A stretch of DNA of 64,000 nt from Nitrospira sp. (GTDB taxonomy: Bacteria > Nitrospirota > Nitrospiria > Nitrospirales > Nitrospiraceae): NCBI GenBank assembly GCA_022226955.1, contig CP092079.1, positions 2,280,984 through 2,344,983 of the forward strand, in the 5' to 3' direction. Made by a program: the position numbers and the translations under genes. Of the stretch, positions 35,389 through 44,960 are shown piece after piece (position 1 is the stretch's first letter; every line of letters starts with the position of its first letter). The notes below the pieces were generated by a model. It had not been told where the DNA came from. It saw nothing but the letters and a program-made list of their open reading frames with translations, and searched no databases.

Positions 35389-35823
35389 TCACTGCCATCC
35401 CGTCACCTCATAGCCCTTTTCCTGAAGGCACCGATTGACGAAATTCGTGTAGGCCTGATTCGGCTGCGGGGAGCCTGCGAATGCGTAATAGATTCCAGTA
35501 AGGAGTCCCCAGACTGCGCCGCTCGCGGCGCCGATCATCGATCCACTCCCGGCCGCCCCGGAAATGGCACCTCCGACAGCGCCACTCGCGGCGCCGACAC
35601 CCGCTCCGACCGCCGTGCTCGTCGCGACCCTGGCTCCCTTTCCGCTCGCTTCTTCCGCACCGGCCGACTCCGCCAATTGTCTGCACGATTCGATGTCCTG
35701 CTCCGCCGCTTCTTTCCCAGCCGCTTGCAAATGCTGATTGGGATACAAGATCGGCTTCGCGCCGGAACAAGCCGATGTCACGAGCAGGAGCGATGCGAAT
35801 ACCAGCTGTGTCCGCCTTTTCAT
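35389..35823 (-). CDS. Glycine-zipper lipoprotein (paralogue 2)
   Basis: A 144-residue predicted lipoprotein with lipobox LLVTSAC. It shares with its neighbour the PN/SN-QHLQ..GKE.AEQDI..C segment, a glycine-zipper core (VGAGVGAASGAVGGAISGAAG) and the end LQEKGYEVTGWQ, so the two arose by duplication. Each is followed by its own hairpin repeat with different arms. Its start overlaps the stop of the YggU gene (ATGA). Confidence 0.85.
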   Translation of the reverse strand: MKRRTQLVFASLLLVTSACSGAKPILYPNQHLQAAGKEAAEQDIESCRQLAESAGAEEASGKGARVATSTAVGAGVGAASGAVGGAISGAAGSGSMIGAASGAVWGLLTGIYYAFAGSPQPNQAYTNFVNRCLQEKGYEVTGWQ

Positions 35824-36140
35824 GAAACCACCGGCCCTTTCTCTCCAGTCAAGCCCAATCGCGCCAGCACATCCACCGCCGCCAGCGTCTGACAGAGGAT
35901 GCGTTTCCGCCGTCCCCCGGCGCCGGAGTGAATTGCTAGTGTGGATGGAGGCACCGCCAGACGCTGCGCCAAGAATGCGAGTACCGCCTCATTCGCTTTT
36001 CCATCCACCGGCGGCGCCGCAATGCGAATCTTGAGCGCATCCCCGTGCAGACCGACGCATTCGGACTTGGAGGCTTTCGGCTGAACTTGGATCGTGAGAA
36101 TCGCGCCGCCTTTGGTATCTTGCACGATCGGATGAGTCAT
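35820..36140 (-). CDS. YggU/DUF167 (UPF0235) family protein
   Basis: A 106-residue member of the UPF0235 family: IQVQPKASKSE near the start, IRIAAPPVDGKANEAVLAFLAQ in the middle and IHSGAGGRRKRI after. The family has a small alpha/beta fold and no established function. It lies 27 bases after the CbbQ-like gene and overlaps the lipoprotein start. Confidence 0.9.
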   Translation of the reverse strand: MTHPIVQDTKGGAILTIQVQPKASKSECVGLHGDALKIRIAAPPVDGKANEAVLAFLAQRLAVPPSTLAIHSGAGGRRKRILCQTLAAVDVLARLGLTGEKGPVVS

Positions 36141-36167
36141 GGGCGAGAGGACTCGCGGCGGCAGCCG

Positions 36168-36986
36168 CTAAAAGATTGCTTTGACCAGCTCAAGAATACT
36201 GCGCTGCATATCCGCATCGTCGGTAATCGGCCGGGCGATGGCCACATCGCAGGCCTGCGCGGGCGCAACCCCCTGCCTGATCAAGGTGCCGGCATAGATC
36301 AGCAGTCTGGTGCTTACGCCTTCTTCCAACCCGTGATTCTTGAGGTTGCGGACTTTCCCACCGAGCTTCACCAGCTTCTCAGCGAGCTCGCGGTTCACAC
36401 CGGCCTCTCGCTCCACCACCGTCGTTTCGATGGCAGGAGAGGGATAGTCAAACTCGATTGCCATGAACCGCTGCTTGGTGCTTTGCTTCAGATCTTTTAA
36501 AACACTCTGATAGCCGGGATTGTAGGAGATCACCAGCATGAAATCGTCCGCCGCCTCGACGATCTGGCCCTTCTTTTCAATCGGCAGCACCCGGCGGTCA
36601 TCGCTGAGCGGATGGATGATCACCGTTGTGTCTTTCCGCGCCTCGACCACTTCGTCGAGATAAACGATCGCGCCATGCTTCACGCCGACTGTCAGCGGAC
36701 CGTCCACCCACACCGTCTCCTGCCCCTTCAGCAAATAGCGCCCGACGAGGTCGGATGCCGTCAGATCTTCATGGCAGGCCACCGTAATCAACGGCCGGCC
36801 GAGTTTGTGGGCCATGTGCTGGACAAACCGAGTCTTCCCACAGCCGGTCGGCCCCTTCAGCATCACCGGCATTTTGCTCTTGGCGGCAATCGTAAACAAA
36901 CCGACCTCGCCGCGCACCTCGGCGTAGAACGGTTCCCTGTCGATACGAAAGCCCTGAATATCGAGTTCGCGTCCTGCCTGACTCAT
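36168..36986 (-). CDS. CbbQ/NorQ-type MoxR AAA+ ATPase
   Basis: A 272-residue AAA+ protein. Walker A GPTGCGKT is at 45-52, with [18 protein letters not shown] following, Walker B IVYLDEV at 107-113, and [19 protein letters not shown] with the arginine finger. The C-terminal CbbQ_C domain is present. It should form hexamers that work with the CbbO/NorD-like VWA protein encoded at 30418. The client complex is unknown; RuBisCO is not expected in an organism using the reductive TCA cycle. Confidence 0.92.
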   Translation of the reverse strand: MSQAGRELDIQGFRIDREPFYAEVRGEVGLFTIAAKSKMPVMLKGPTGCGKTRFVQHMAHKLGRPLITVACHEDLTASDLVGRYLLKGQETVWVDGPLTVGVKHGAIVYLDEVVEARKDTTVIIHPLSDDRRVLPIEKKGQIVEAADDFMLVISYNPGYQSVLKDLKQSTKQRFMAIEFDYPSPAIETTVVEREAGVNRELAEKLVKLGGKVRNLKNHGLEEGVSTRLLIYAGTLIRQGVAPAQACDVAIARPITDDADMQRSILELVKAIF

Positions 36987-37079
36987 AGCGAATCCATCCT
37001 ACAGTGGAATAGTTTGGGGCACGATAAACGGAACCGAGGAGGAAGATCAAGCCAATCGAAAAAGGATCGGATGGCCCGG

Positions 37080-40000
37080 CTAGGCTACCTTCACACCGTC
37101 CAACACCTCGCGAACCTTCTGGACCAAGACGTTCGGGGTAAACGGCTTTTGGAGAAACGCCGTGTCCCGCTTAATCCCGCCTTGCACAAAGACAGGATGG
37201 TCGGGATAACCCGACATGTACAGCACTTTGATTTCCGGCCTGACCGACGTGAGCTTTTCCGCGACTTCCGGCCCGCTCATCTGCGGCATCACCACATCGG
37301 TCAGCAAGAGGTGAATCGGGCCGAGATGACGAGTGCCGGTCAGCAGCGCTTCGATGCCATGGCGGGCTTCCAGCACCGTATAGCCATGCAACCGCAGCGT
37401 CTCATGGACCAGCCCTCTGACAGCCGGCTCATCCTCGACCAGCAGGATCGTCTCGCGACCGTGCACGCGATCGGCATTCGCGGGAGCGGCCTGGCCGCTC
37501 TGCGCCACGCCATCCACCCGCGGAAAGAAAATCTTAAATGTCGTGCCTTTATCAATCTTGCTCTCGACCCCGATCGTGCCGCCGCTTTGCTTCACAATGC
37601 CGTAGACCGTGGACAAGCCCAGTCCTGTTCCTTTTCCTTTGGCCTTGGTCGTAAAAAACGGCTCAAAGAGATGCGACTGCGTCTCCTCGCTCATCCCCTG
37701 TCCGGTATCCTTGACGGCCAGCAACACATAGTCGCCTGGTTCTAGGGGCATCGTCTCGCGGCGCGGGCCCCTGCCGATCGAGACATTCCGCGTTTCAACG
37801 GTCAACCGGCCCCCGGTCGGCATCGCATCGCGGGCATTCACCGCCAGGTTCATCACAATTTGTTCGATCTGCCCAGGATCCGCCTTGATGGCCCCCAAAT
37901 TCTGCTCCAGCTCCGAACAGAGCTCAATGATATCCTCGCCCAACAGGCGCCGCAGCATCCCGTCCATATTCATGACAATCGCGTTCAGATCGACTACCTT
38001 CGTCGCGACAAATTGGCGGCGGCTGAAGGCCAGGAGTTGACTCGTCAGGCCGGCCGCTCGATCCGCGGCTTTCTTGACCTCTTCCATCTCGCGCTTGGCC
38101 GGATCGCTGGCGCCCAGGCGCCCCAAGATCAACTCGCTGTATCCGCGAATCACCGTCAGCAAATTATTGAAGTCGTGCGCGACGCCGCCGGCGAGCCGGC
38201 CTACCGCCTCCATCTTCTGCGATTGCCGGAGCTGCGCCTCGGTCTGTTGCAGCGCGTCTTCCGCCTTGGTGCGCTCGCCGAACTGGCCGATTTTGAGCCC
38301 GATATCCGTGACCATCTTCAACAGCTCGTCGTCCGGCTCCCGCACATACCGGCTGAAGAACTCAATGACCCCCTCGATCTCGCCGGCGATGCGAATCGGA
38401 AACCCGAACCCTCCATGCAGCCCGGCCTGGGCCGCTGCCTCGGTCCGAAGAAATTGAGGGTCCAGCCCGACATTCGCGACCCAACAAGGCTGGCCACTCG
38501 CCAAGATCCGCCCCGGCAACCCTTCCCCCGGCGCAAACGACTGCTGCCACGCCGCCAGCGCAAAGGCATCGCCCTGAAACGCCGACGCCTGCCATTGATC
38601 CAAACACCGCAGCACATTGGTCTGTTTATCCAACCGCCAGAACAATCCGAGATCCCAGTCCAGGCTTTCACCGACCGCCTGAACGATCTTGGGCACGGCT
38701 TCTTCCAATGTCGAAGACTCGGACAAAACCCGGGTTACGGCATACTGCGACGCCAATCGCCGCTCGGCCTTCCGCCGGTCGGTGATGTCGCGGACGAACG
38801 CGCTGAAAATATAGGCTTCGCCAATCCGGGCCGGAGACACGGACAACTCCACAGGAAACTCCCGCCCGTCATGATGGCGCGCCGTGATTTCGATCCGGCG
38901 ATTGAGAATCGGCCCAACGCCGGTCCTGAGAAACTCCTGGAGCCCATGGACATGCGCCGCGCGATCCTGCTCAGGGATGACCGTCTCCGACAAAATTCTC
39001 CCCAGCACTTCACCGCGAGACCAGCCGAAAATCGCCGTCGCCTGAGCGTTCCAATCGGTAATCACGCCCGCCGCATCAATGGTGATCACCCCATCAAGCG
39101 CCGTATCGACAATGGCGCGATTACGCTCTTGACTCTGAAGCAACGCGGCTTCAGCCGCGCGCGCCCAGGCGCTCTCCTGCTGGGCTTGGCGGTATTCCGC
39201 CCGCAGCCGCACGGTCGACCACAGCAGCAACATCAGAAGCGGAAACCAGATGACCAGCGCCGCGCCGCCGACCTTCCAGAGTACGCCAGATCGTATCGGC
39301 ATTAGAATCGCGTCACGGTCGATCCGCACCAGCACCGTCCAGCCCAGGCCGGGGAAGTCTCCGTACCCCTTCGTCGCCGCATAGCCCGTCACGACCTGTG
39401 TGTGCCGGCGGAAATGTTCTTCGATCACATAACCCGGCTCTCCCGCCTGACTCAGTGTTACGGAGGGCAATCTCAGCTCAAGCAGATTGATCCGTTCTTG
39501 TAACGGCGATTTTGAATCGACGAACACTTCGCCGGATTTCGCGAGCATCTGATATTCGACCGCTCCACCGAACCCTTCGCGCCGTTGGAGCGCCCGGATG
39601 GTCCGAGTCGTGACATCTTCTAGCACCGGCACCGCCACCCGCGTGGTGACGGCCCCTAAGAACGTCCCATCGGCATCGAGAATTGGCGCCGTAAAAGCCA
39701 CCATTCCCACCCCTTGATTGGACTCAGGCCTCGCCACGTCCCCCACCTGGCCCCGTCGCAACTCGCGCGCGCTCCGAAACCACTCGCTCTGGCTGAAATT
39801 CTGCCCAACCAGAGACGCCTCCGTTGAGGCGATCATGATGCCCTGCGAGTCCGTGACGCCCAGCCAGTGATACATCGGCGCGTAGGCCGTCTTCATCCAT
39901 GCCAAGTAACTGCTGAGATACTGCCGATCCGGCGAACGAAGCGCCACGCCATGAGCCATCATCTTCACATCGCCATAGCGCTCGAACAGCAACCGGTCCA

Positions 40001-40190
40001 AATTGTCCGACACTTCCGCCGCCGCGAGCGTCAACTGCTCTCCCGCGGACCAGACCAACCGCCGCTCAACATACCGCAGCAGCACCGCCCCGATGCCGAG
40101 CGCAAGAATCGTGACCACGACAATCAGAAACGGAAGCCACCCATAGCGGCGCGAGGACTGGGCAAGCGGTGAGGCGACGGGAAAGCTCAT
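37080..40190 (-). CDS. Hybrid sensor histidine kinase (Cache-PAS-GAF-HisKA-HATPase-REC)
   Basis: A 1036-residue membrane kinase. Helices at about 17-38 and 310-335 enclose a periplasmic dCache-type sensor (MYHWLGVTDSQGIMIAST, LGAVTTRVAVPVL). A PAS domain (ITDWNAQATAIFGWSRGEVLG), a GAF domain, the H-box GGVAHDFNNLLTVIRGYSEL, the ATPase (NLAVNARDAMP, DTGQGMS, GTGLGLSTVYGIV) and a C-terminal receiver (LLVEDEP, LLTDVVMPQMSG, LQKPF) follow. The receiver is the only output, so a separate regulator or phosphotransfer protein is needed. The ATG at 40190 overlaps the stop of the upstream gene. Confidence 0.93.
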   Translation of the reverse strand: MSFPVASPLAQSSRRYGWLPFLIVVVTILALGIGAVLLRYVERRLVWSAGEQLTLAAAEVSDNLDRLLFERYGDVKMMAHGVALRSPDRQYLSSYLAWMKTAYAPMYHWLGVTDSQGIMIASTEASLVGQNFSQSEWFRSARELRRGQVGDVARPESNQGVGMVAFTAPILDADGTFLGAVTTRVAVPVLEDVTTRTIRALQRREGFGGAVEYQMLAKSGEVFVDSKSPLQERINLLELRLPSVTLSQAGEPGYVIEEHFRRHTQVVTGYAATKGYGDFPGLGWTVLVRIDRDAILMPIRSGVLWKVGGAALVIWFPLLMLLLWSTVRLRAEYRQAQQESAWARAAEAALLQSQERNRAIVDTALDGVITIDAAGVITDWNAQATAIFGWSRGEVLGRILSETVIPEQDRAAHVHGLQEFLRTGVGPILNRRIEITARHHDGREFPVELSVSPARIGEAYIFSAFVRDITDRRKAERRLASQYAVTRVLSESSTLEEAVPKIVQAVGESLDWDLGLFWRLDKQTNVLRCLDQWQASAFQGDAFALAAWQQSFAPGEGLPGRILASGQPCWVANVGLDPQFLRTEAAAQAGLHGGFGFPIRIAGEIEGVIEFFSRYVREPDDELLKMVTDIGLKIGQFGERTKAEDALQQTEAQLRQSQKMEAVGRLAGGVAHDFNNLLTVIRGYSELILGRLGASDPAKREMEEVKKAADRAAGLTSQLLAFSRRQFVATKVVDLNAIVMNMDGMLRRLLGEDIIELCSELEQNLGAIKADPGQIEQIVMNLAVNARDAMPTGGRLTVETRNVSIGRGPRRETMPLEPGDYVLLAVKDTGQGMSEETQSHLFEPFFTTKAKGKGTGLGLSTVYGIVKQSGGTIGVESKIDKGTTFKIFFPRVDGVAQSGQAAPANADRVHGRETILLVEDEPAVRGLVHETLRLHGYTVLEARHGIEALLTGTRHLGPIHLLLTDVVMPQMSGPEVAEKLTSVRPEIKVLYMSGYPDHPVFVQGGIKRDTAFLQKPFTPNVLVQKVREVLDGVKVA

Positions 40191-41791
40191 GGCTGTAATG
40201 GACTCGCAATCCAACTCTTGACGGTCGCCACGGGATGGTACGTGAGCTTGGCGGCTCGCAGGCCGGGCAACCCGGCATCGTCCATGGCATTGATATACTC
40301 GGCGCCGGCGTGGTGCGCGGCGCGGCACGTCTCGCGAAACAGATATTGCGCCAATCCGGGCACGGCTCGGTCGGCAACTTCGACCAGCACCGCAAACGTC
40401 TCGGGCGCCAGCCGGTAGCCAAACGTATAGCCCATCACCCGATCCTGCACACAGACCACGCTGCCAGCGAGTCCCTGCCGGTCGGCCAGTTCCCAGACCA
40501 GCTCATGCGCCGCTGCGGCATCCTCTAAAAGAAATTGCCCCATCGCATCCAGTTGCCCTGATTGCTTCTGCGACACCCATCGACGGAACAGATCGCGGCA
40601 GGCAGGCCGGTCGGCCGCCCTATACGGACGGAGCGCGACCGAGGCCATCCGCTCGACCCGGTTGCACAGCGCGCGTTGCGACCGATAGGAATCTCCGGCG
40701 AGCCGCGCCAGCGAGCCAGTCCGGTACAGATAGTCCGGAGACTTCTCCGACCAACGCAGACGGCTGCCGGCGAGACGCGCCTGCTGGCGATCCGTCATAC
40801 TCTCAATCCGGCTGACCGGAGAACCATGATTCCATCGATGCAAATCGGCAAGCCCCTCCTCGACCGATTCTTCGAGCGGTCGTGGCCCAATCGGAGGCAA
40901 CGGCATAAACCACCCATCGGGGGAAGAGGCGAACAGGAAGAATACACCGTCCCGTTCCATCCACCAATAGGGCAGCGTCGCCGTCCATATATAGTGATAC
41001 TCAAAGGCATAGGCTGCTAGTGCCTCATGGCCTAGACATTCGGACCTCTCCAACGCCTCCTTCATCCGAGGCGCATCTTCCATCCGAAGCGGACGGAGAC
41101 GCGAGTCCGGCTGCAAAACCGGCTGACAAGAACGCAGCCGGCCTGTCACCTCCGGAAGCGAGGCGAGCACGATCACATCCTCCTGGAACCGTCCAATGAG
41201 GCGAGGATTCTTCGAAAGAAGCTGGAGCATGCGATCGTGCTGAAGAAGCGCCTGAACCCGCCCGGCATGCCGGCGGATCTCTTCGGGAACGGCCTCCCGC
41301 ATGAAAGGACACTTGGTATCCCATCCCAGCTCGATCTCTGAACCATCGGCACTCCACATCAGCGCCAGCGGATAGAGCTGGCAGTCGAGCGGCCGCTGTT
41401 CATAGATGCCGCAGTGCGACGTCGCCGGATCGAAGGCGGGACAGAGATAGCCCTCGCTCTCTGCGTCTTTGACCAGCGCAATTTGAGAGCCAGCGGGATC
41501 GATAAACAACGCCGGCGATAGTCCCTGCGCCACCGCCGCATCAATCTCATCCCGCGTAAAGTAGGGGCGCAGGAAACTGTCCGATTCGGGAAATCGGCAA
41601 CAGACATCGCAGCACAGACATACAGAGCCTGGAATGAATTGAGGCAGTGGGTCGAACGGGCTCACGTGCGAGTTGCACTCCAGCAGATCAAGCGCCATGG
41701 CGAGCCCATCATACGATGGGCTCGCCAATCGAGCAAGGAATGATCGCTCAGCCGCATCGCCAAAAACTTTCTCAGCATCCTCCGCTTCCAT
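40187..41791 (-). CDS. YkgJ-type Cys-cluster domain fused to a DUF2156/GNAT-like acyltransferase
   Basis: A 534-residue two-part protein. The N-terminal about 180 residues are a YkgJ-type zinc/iron-binding domain with Cys58, Cys60, Cys61, Cys64, Cys65 (CLCCDVCCRFPES), then CPAFDPATSHCGIYEQRPLDCQ-like cysteines. The rest resembles DUF2156, the acyltransferase domain of lysyl-phosphatidylglycerol synthase (HALAAYAFEYHYIW-type segment, WWMERDGVFFLF, then a GNAT-like C-terminus ending in LTYHPVATVKSW). I do not know this pairing from named proteins. It is coupled to the hybrid kinase downstream and divergent from the ATP-grasp-like gene. Confidence 0.75.
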   Translation of the reverse strand: MEAEDAEKVFGDAAERSFLARLASPSYDGLAMALDLLECNSHVSPFDPLPQFIPGSVCLCCDVCCRFPESDSFLRPYFTRDEIDAAVAQGLSPALFIDPAGSQIALVKDAESEGYLCPAFDPATSHCGIYEQRPLDCQLYPLALMWSADGSEIELGWDTKCPFMREAVPEEIRRHAGRVQALLQHDRMLQLLSKNPRLIGRFQEDVIVLASLPEVTGRLRSCQPVLQPDSRLRPLRMEDAPRMKEALERSECLGHEALAAYAFEYHYIWTATLPYWWMERDGVFFLFASSPDGWFMPLPPIGPRPLEESVEEGLADLHRWNHGSPVSRIESMTDRQQARLAGSRLRWSEKSPDYLYRTGSLARLAGDSYRSQRALCNRVERMASVALRPYRAADRPACRDLFRRWVSQKQSGQLDAMGQFLLEDAAAAHELVWELADRQGLAGSVVCVQDRVMGYTFGYRLAPETFAVLVEVADRAVPGLAQYLFRETCRAAHHAGAEYINAMDDAGLPGLRAAKLTYHPVATVKSWIASPLQP

Positions 41792-41920
41792 AATCTCTCG
41801 ACAACAAGAACACGCACGATAAGAACACCCCTTGTCCGCTTCTGACCCCCATGGTAGCATTTGCGACAGATGTCCTTAATACTCTGACACTCACACAGTC
41901 CTCTACTAAAGGACCGCTCT

Positions 41921-43369
41921 TTGGCCCATACACCGTTACCCTGTTCGTCTCTGGCGTCAGACCTCGCCATCCGCCGCTGTGCCGACTTACAGACACAGCT
42001 GGAAGCAGCCGGCCTCTTTGCCTCGGATGCCGCGCCGCTGGCCACGAACTCCTGGCGAGTCAGTCCTTGCCCGCTCGTCCTTTCTCCGGAACAGGTCGCC
42101 TTCTTTACCAAACTGGGCCCCCAGCTCCTAGCCTTCTACCGGGCTCACAACCGCCTGTATCTCGACAGCGTGAAGGGCGCTCAGCCGGAATGGGTCGCGC
42201 AGTACCTCGATCAGGGCAAACCCGACGCCTTGATCGCCTATAGCCGAATGAAGCGCTTTCGGAATGAGCTGCCTGCGGTGATTCGCCCGGATGTCATTCC
42301 CACTCAAGATGGCATGGTCATTACGGAACTGGACTCGGTTCCCGGCGGGATCGGTCTGACGGCCTGCCTGTCCTCCCTCTATAGCGGACTCGATGACCGG
42401 CCGCTGCCGCTGGTCGGCGGCCGCGACGGCATGGTGCGAGGATTTGCCGCCATGTTGCAGGCGATCCGGCAAGAACGACCCGGCTGCATTGCCATCGTCG
42501 CCTCGGAAGAGGCGAAGGAATACCGGCCGGAAATGACCTGGCTGGCCGCCCGGCTCCGCGAACAGGGCCTTTCCGCCTACTGCATCGAGCCGAAGGAGAT
42601 CCACTTCACCGAAGAAGGGTTGCGGCTTCACACGGCAATCGGCGAAGAACCCATCGCCGTGCTCTACCGTTTTTACGAACTATTCGATCTCTTGAATATC
42701 CCGAAGGCCGAGTTGATCCAGTACGCCGCCAAAAAGGAATTGGTGACGGTCACGCCGCCCTATAAACCGGCCTTGGAGGAAAAGTCGGCCTTTGCGCTGC
42801 TGCACCACCCCGTGCTCCGGCCCTTCTGGGAAAAAGAGCTCGGCGAAGCCACCTTGCTCGACCTGACCACGATTATGCCGCGCACCTGGTTGCTCGACCC
42901 GGCGCCGATTCCGCCGAGCGCTACCATTCCTGGCCTGCACATGGGCGGCCGCGCCGTCACCAATTGGCGCGATCTCGCCGCCGCCACGCAAAAAGAACGG
43001 CATTACGTCATCAAGCCGTCGGGCTTCTCCGAGCTGGCCTGGGGCAGCCGGGGCGTGTCCGTTGGGCACGATCTCCCGCAGACCGAATGGGCCGCGGCCC
43101 TCGATCATGCGCTCGCGTCGTTTCCGACGACGCCGTACATTCTTCAGGAGTTTCACAAGGGCCGTCTCTACGAGCTCGACTACTGGGATCCGGCGGCGAA
43201 CCAGCTGGTAAAAATGAACGGCCGCGCGCGCCTGTCCCCCTACTATTTTGTGGCCAACGGGCAGGCCGAACTGGCCGGAATCCTCGCCACCGTCTGCTCC
43301 GCGGAAAAGAAAATTATCCATGGGATGAAAGATGCCATCATGGTCCCCTGCGCGCTGCCACAAGCGTAA
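41921..43369 (+). CDS. ATP-grasp-like protein, unknown substrate
   Basis: A 482-residue protein. Its C-terminal half has ATP-grasp features: HYVIKPSGFSELAWGSRGVSVG, ILQEFHKGRLYELDYW and VKMNGRARLSPYYF. The N-terminal half has VITELDSVPGGIGLT and AIVASEEAKEYRPEM, recalling carboxylate-amine ligases of the glutathionylspermidine synthase type, but the match is loose. The start is a TTG with AAAGGA 9 bases upstream; ATG codons lie much further in. It may make an amide or peptide bond; substrate and product are unknown. Confidence 0.65.
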   Translation: MAHTPLPCSSLASDLAIRRCADLQTQLEAAGLFASDAAPLATNSWRVSPCPLVLSPEQVAFFTKLGPQLLAFYRAHNRLYLDSVKGAQPEWVAQYLDQGKPDALIAYSRMKRFRNELPAVIRPDVIPTQDGMVITELDSVPGGIGLTACLSSLYSGLDDRPLPLVGGRDGMVRGFAAMLQAIRQERPGCIAIVASEEAKEYRPEMTWLAARLREQGLSAYCIEPKEIHFTEEGLRLHTAIGEEPIAVLYRFYELFDLLNIPKAELIQYAAKKELVTVTPPYKPALEEKSAFALLHHPVLRPFWEKELGEATLLDLTTIMPRTWLLDPAPIPPSATIPGLHMGGRAVTNWRDLAAATQKERHYVIKPSGFSELAWGSRGVSVGHDLPQTEWAAALDHALASFPTTPYILQEFHKGRLYELDYWDPAANQLVKMNGRARLSPYYFVANGQAELAGILATVCSAEKKIIHGMKDAIMVPCALPQA

Positions 43370-43442
43370 CGCACAGGCCGTCTCCTTTTCCCCCAATGCC
43401 TCATTCCACTTTGACTGTTTTCCGTGGTAGCCTAAGACCATT

Positions 43443-43688
43443 ATGGCGCTGACGCTCTATCATGTGGATTGGTGTCCCGACTGCAAAGCCGTTCGGAACA
43501 AACTGGCGGAACTCGGAGTCCCCTATACCGGCATCGTCGTGCCGGACATCCGCCCAATGCGGAAAGTCGTCCATGACGTCTCCGGCCAATATTATGTGCC
43601 CGTGCTGGTAGACGGAAACAAGATCTTGACCGAGACGCACGACATCTTGGCCCACCTCGACAGCCACTATGCCAAGACTGCTTCCTAA
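43443..43688 (+). CDS. Glutaredoxin-like thioredoxin-fold protein
   Basis: An 81-residue thioredoxin-fold protein with active site Cys11-Pro-Asp-Cys14 (VDWCPDCKAV) and the cis-Pro segment YYVPVLVDG. This resembles glutaredoxins and GST N-terminal domains. CPDC is unusual; most dithiol glutaredoxins have CPYC. It is 73 bases after the ATP-grasp-like gene and probably reduces disulfides in the cytoplasm. Confidence 0.85.
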   Translation: MALTLYHVDWCPDCKAVRNKLAELGVPYTGIVVPDIRPMRKVVHDVSGQYYVPVLVDGNKILTETHDILAHLDSHYAKTAS

Positions 43689-43778
43689 ATCCTCGCTGCA
43701 ATCTGACGTGCCCGCGCAATCGACGACAGGATGCGTCCGCCCCTGTCGCCGGCGGTTTCATCTCTTACACAGGAGGCC

Positions 43779-44960
43779 ATGACGCCCGTGGAGGAATGGA
43801 GACGAATCCTCGCTGAGAGCATCGTGAAACCAAAAGATCTGGCCGACCGGTTCGGACTCGACGAGAAAGAAATCGAAGCCATCGTCGGTCCATACCCTAT
43901 GCGGATCACCCCGACCGTCCTCGGGACGATGAAAGAAAAAGGCGATGCCATCTGGAAGCAAGTCGTCCCGGAGATCGCGGAGCTGGACGACATCGACGCG
44001 GAAGACGATCCCCTCGAAGAAGACCTGATGAGTCCGGTGCCTCACCTGGTCCATCGGTACCCCGACCGCGTCCTCCTCATGGTGACCAACCAATGTCCGA
44101 TCTACTGCCGCTTCTGCACCAGAAAACGGCTGGTGGGCAAACCAGGCTTTCTGAAGCAAGGCGAACTGGATCGCGCCATCGCCTATCTGCGGGAGCATAC
44201 CGAAGTCCGGGACGTCATCCTCTCGGGCGGCGATCCACTGCTGCTCCCCGACCATTTGCTGGACCGTATTCTGAAGGCTCTGCGGACGATCCCTCATTTG
44301 GAGCTTATTCGCATCGGATCCCGTGTGCCGGGCACGCTGCCGCAGCGGATTACGGCGAAGCTCTGCGAGATCGTCAAGAAGTATCACCCGATCTATATGA
44401 ACCTGCATTTCAATCACCCCGACGAGCTGACGCCCGAAGTCAAAGCCGCTTGCGGCATGCTGGCGGATGCGGGCGTGCCACTTGGCGCGCAAACCGTCCT
44501 GTTGAAAGGGGTGAACGACGATCCGGAGATTATGAAACGCCTGGTGCATCAGTTGCTCCTGGCGCGGGTCAAGCCCTATTATCTCTATCAGGCGGACTTG
44601 ACGAAGGGGACAAATCATTTTCGCACGACCGTGGAAACCGGGCTGAACATCGTCAAGGCGTTGCAAGGCCATACCAGCGGCATGGCCGTTCCGCATTTCG
44701 TCATCGACGCGCCCGGCGGGGGCGGGAAGATTCCGCTGCTGCCCAGCGACTATCTCGTCAATTTGGATGAGGACGGAGCCGTGCTCCGCAACTACGAACG
44801 CAAGACGTTCCACTATCCGCAACCGACATCCGGCCGCGAACTGCCAATGGTCGGCGCCCGCGCCGGATTCGAGTACGACGCGAACGAAAATAGTTATCCC
44901 GATCGCGACGGGTTCTCCTCATGGGGCAATAGTTGCGGAGGCAATACGGACGATCTGTGA
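43779..44960 (+). CDS. kamA: Lysine 2,3-aminomutase family radical SAM enzyme
   Basis: A 393-residue enzyme that would convert L-lysine to beta-lysine with SAM, a 4Fe-4S cluster and PLP. Cluster ligands are Cys106, Cys110 and Cys113 (CPIYCRFC), the SAM-binding GGDP follows, and the PLP lysine is Lys317 (APGGGGKIP). Substrate-side DLTKGTNHFR is typical of KamA. AGGAGG lies just before the ATG at 43779. Shorter EpmB proteins modify elongation factor P; this one has the size and C-terminus of KamA. Its stop overlaps the next start as GTGA. Confidence 0.9.
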   Translation: MTPVEEWRRILAESIVKPKDLADRFGLDEKEIEAIVGPYPMRITPTVLGTMKEKGDAIWKQVVPEIAELDDIDAEDDPLEEDLMSPVPHLVHRYPDRVLLMVTNQCPIYCRFCTRKRLVGKPGFLKQGELDRAIAYLREHTEVRDVILSGGDPLLLPDHLLDRILKALRTIPHLELIRIGSRVPGTLPQRITAKLCEIVKKYHPIYMNLHFNHPDELTPEVKAACGMLADAGVPLGAQTVLLKGVNDDPEIMKRLVHQLLLARVKPYYLYQADLTKGTNHFRTTVETGLNIVKALQGHTSGMAVPHFVIDAPGGGGKIPLLPSDYLVNLDEDGAVLRNYERKTFHYPQPTSGRELPMVGARAGFEYDANENSYPDRDGFSSWGNSCGGNTDDL

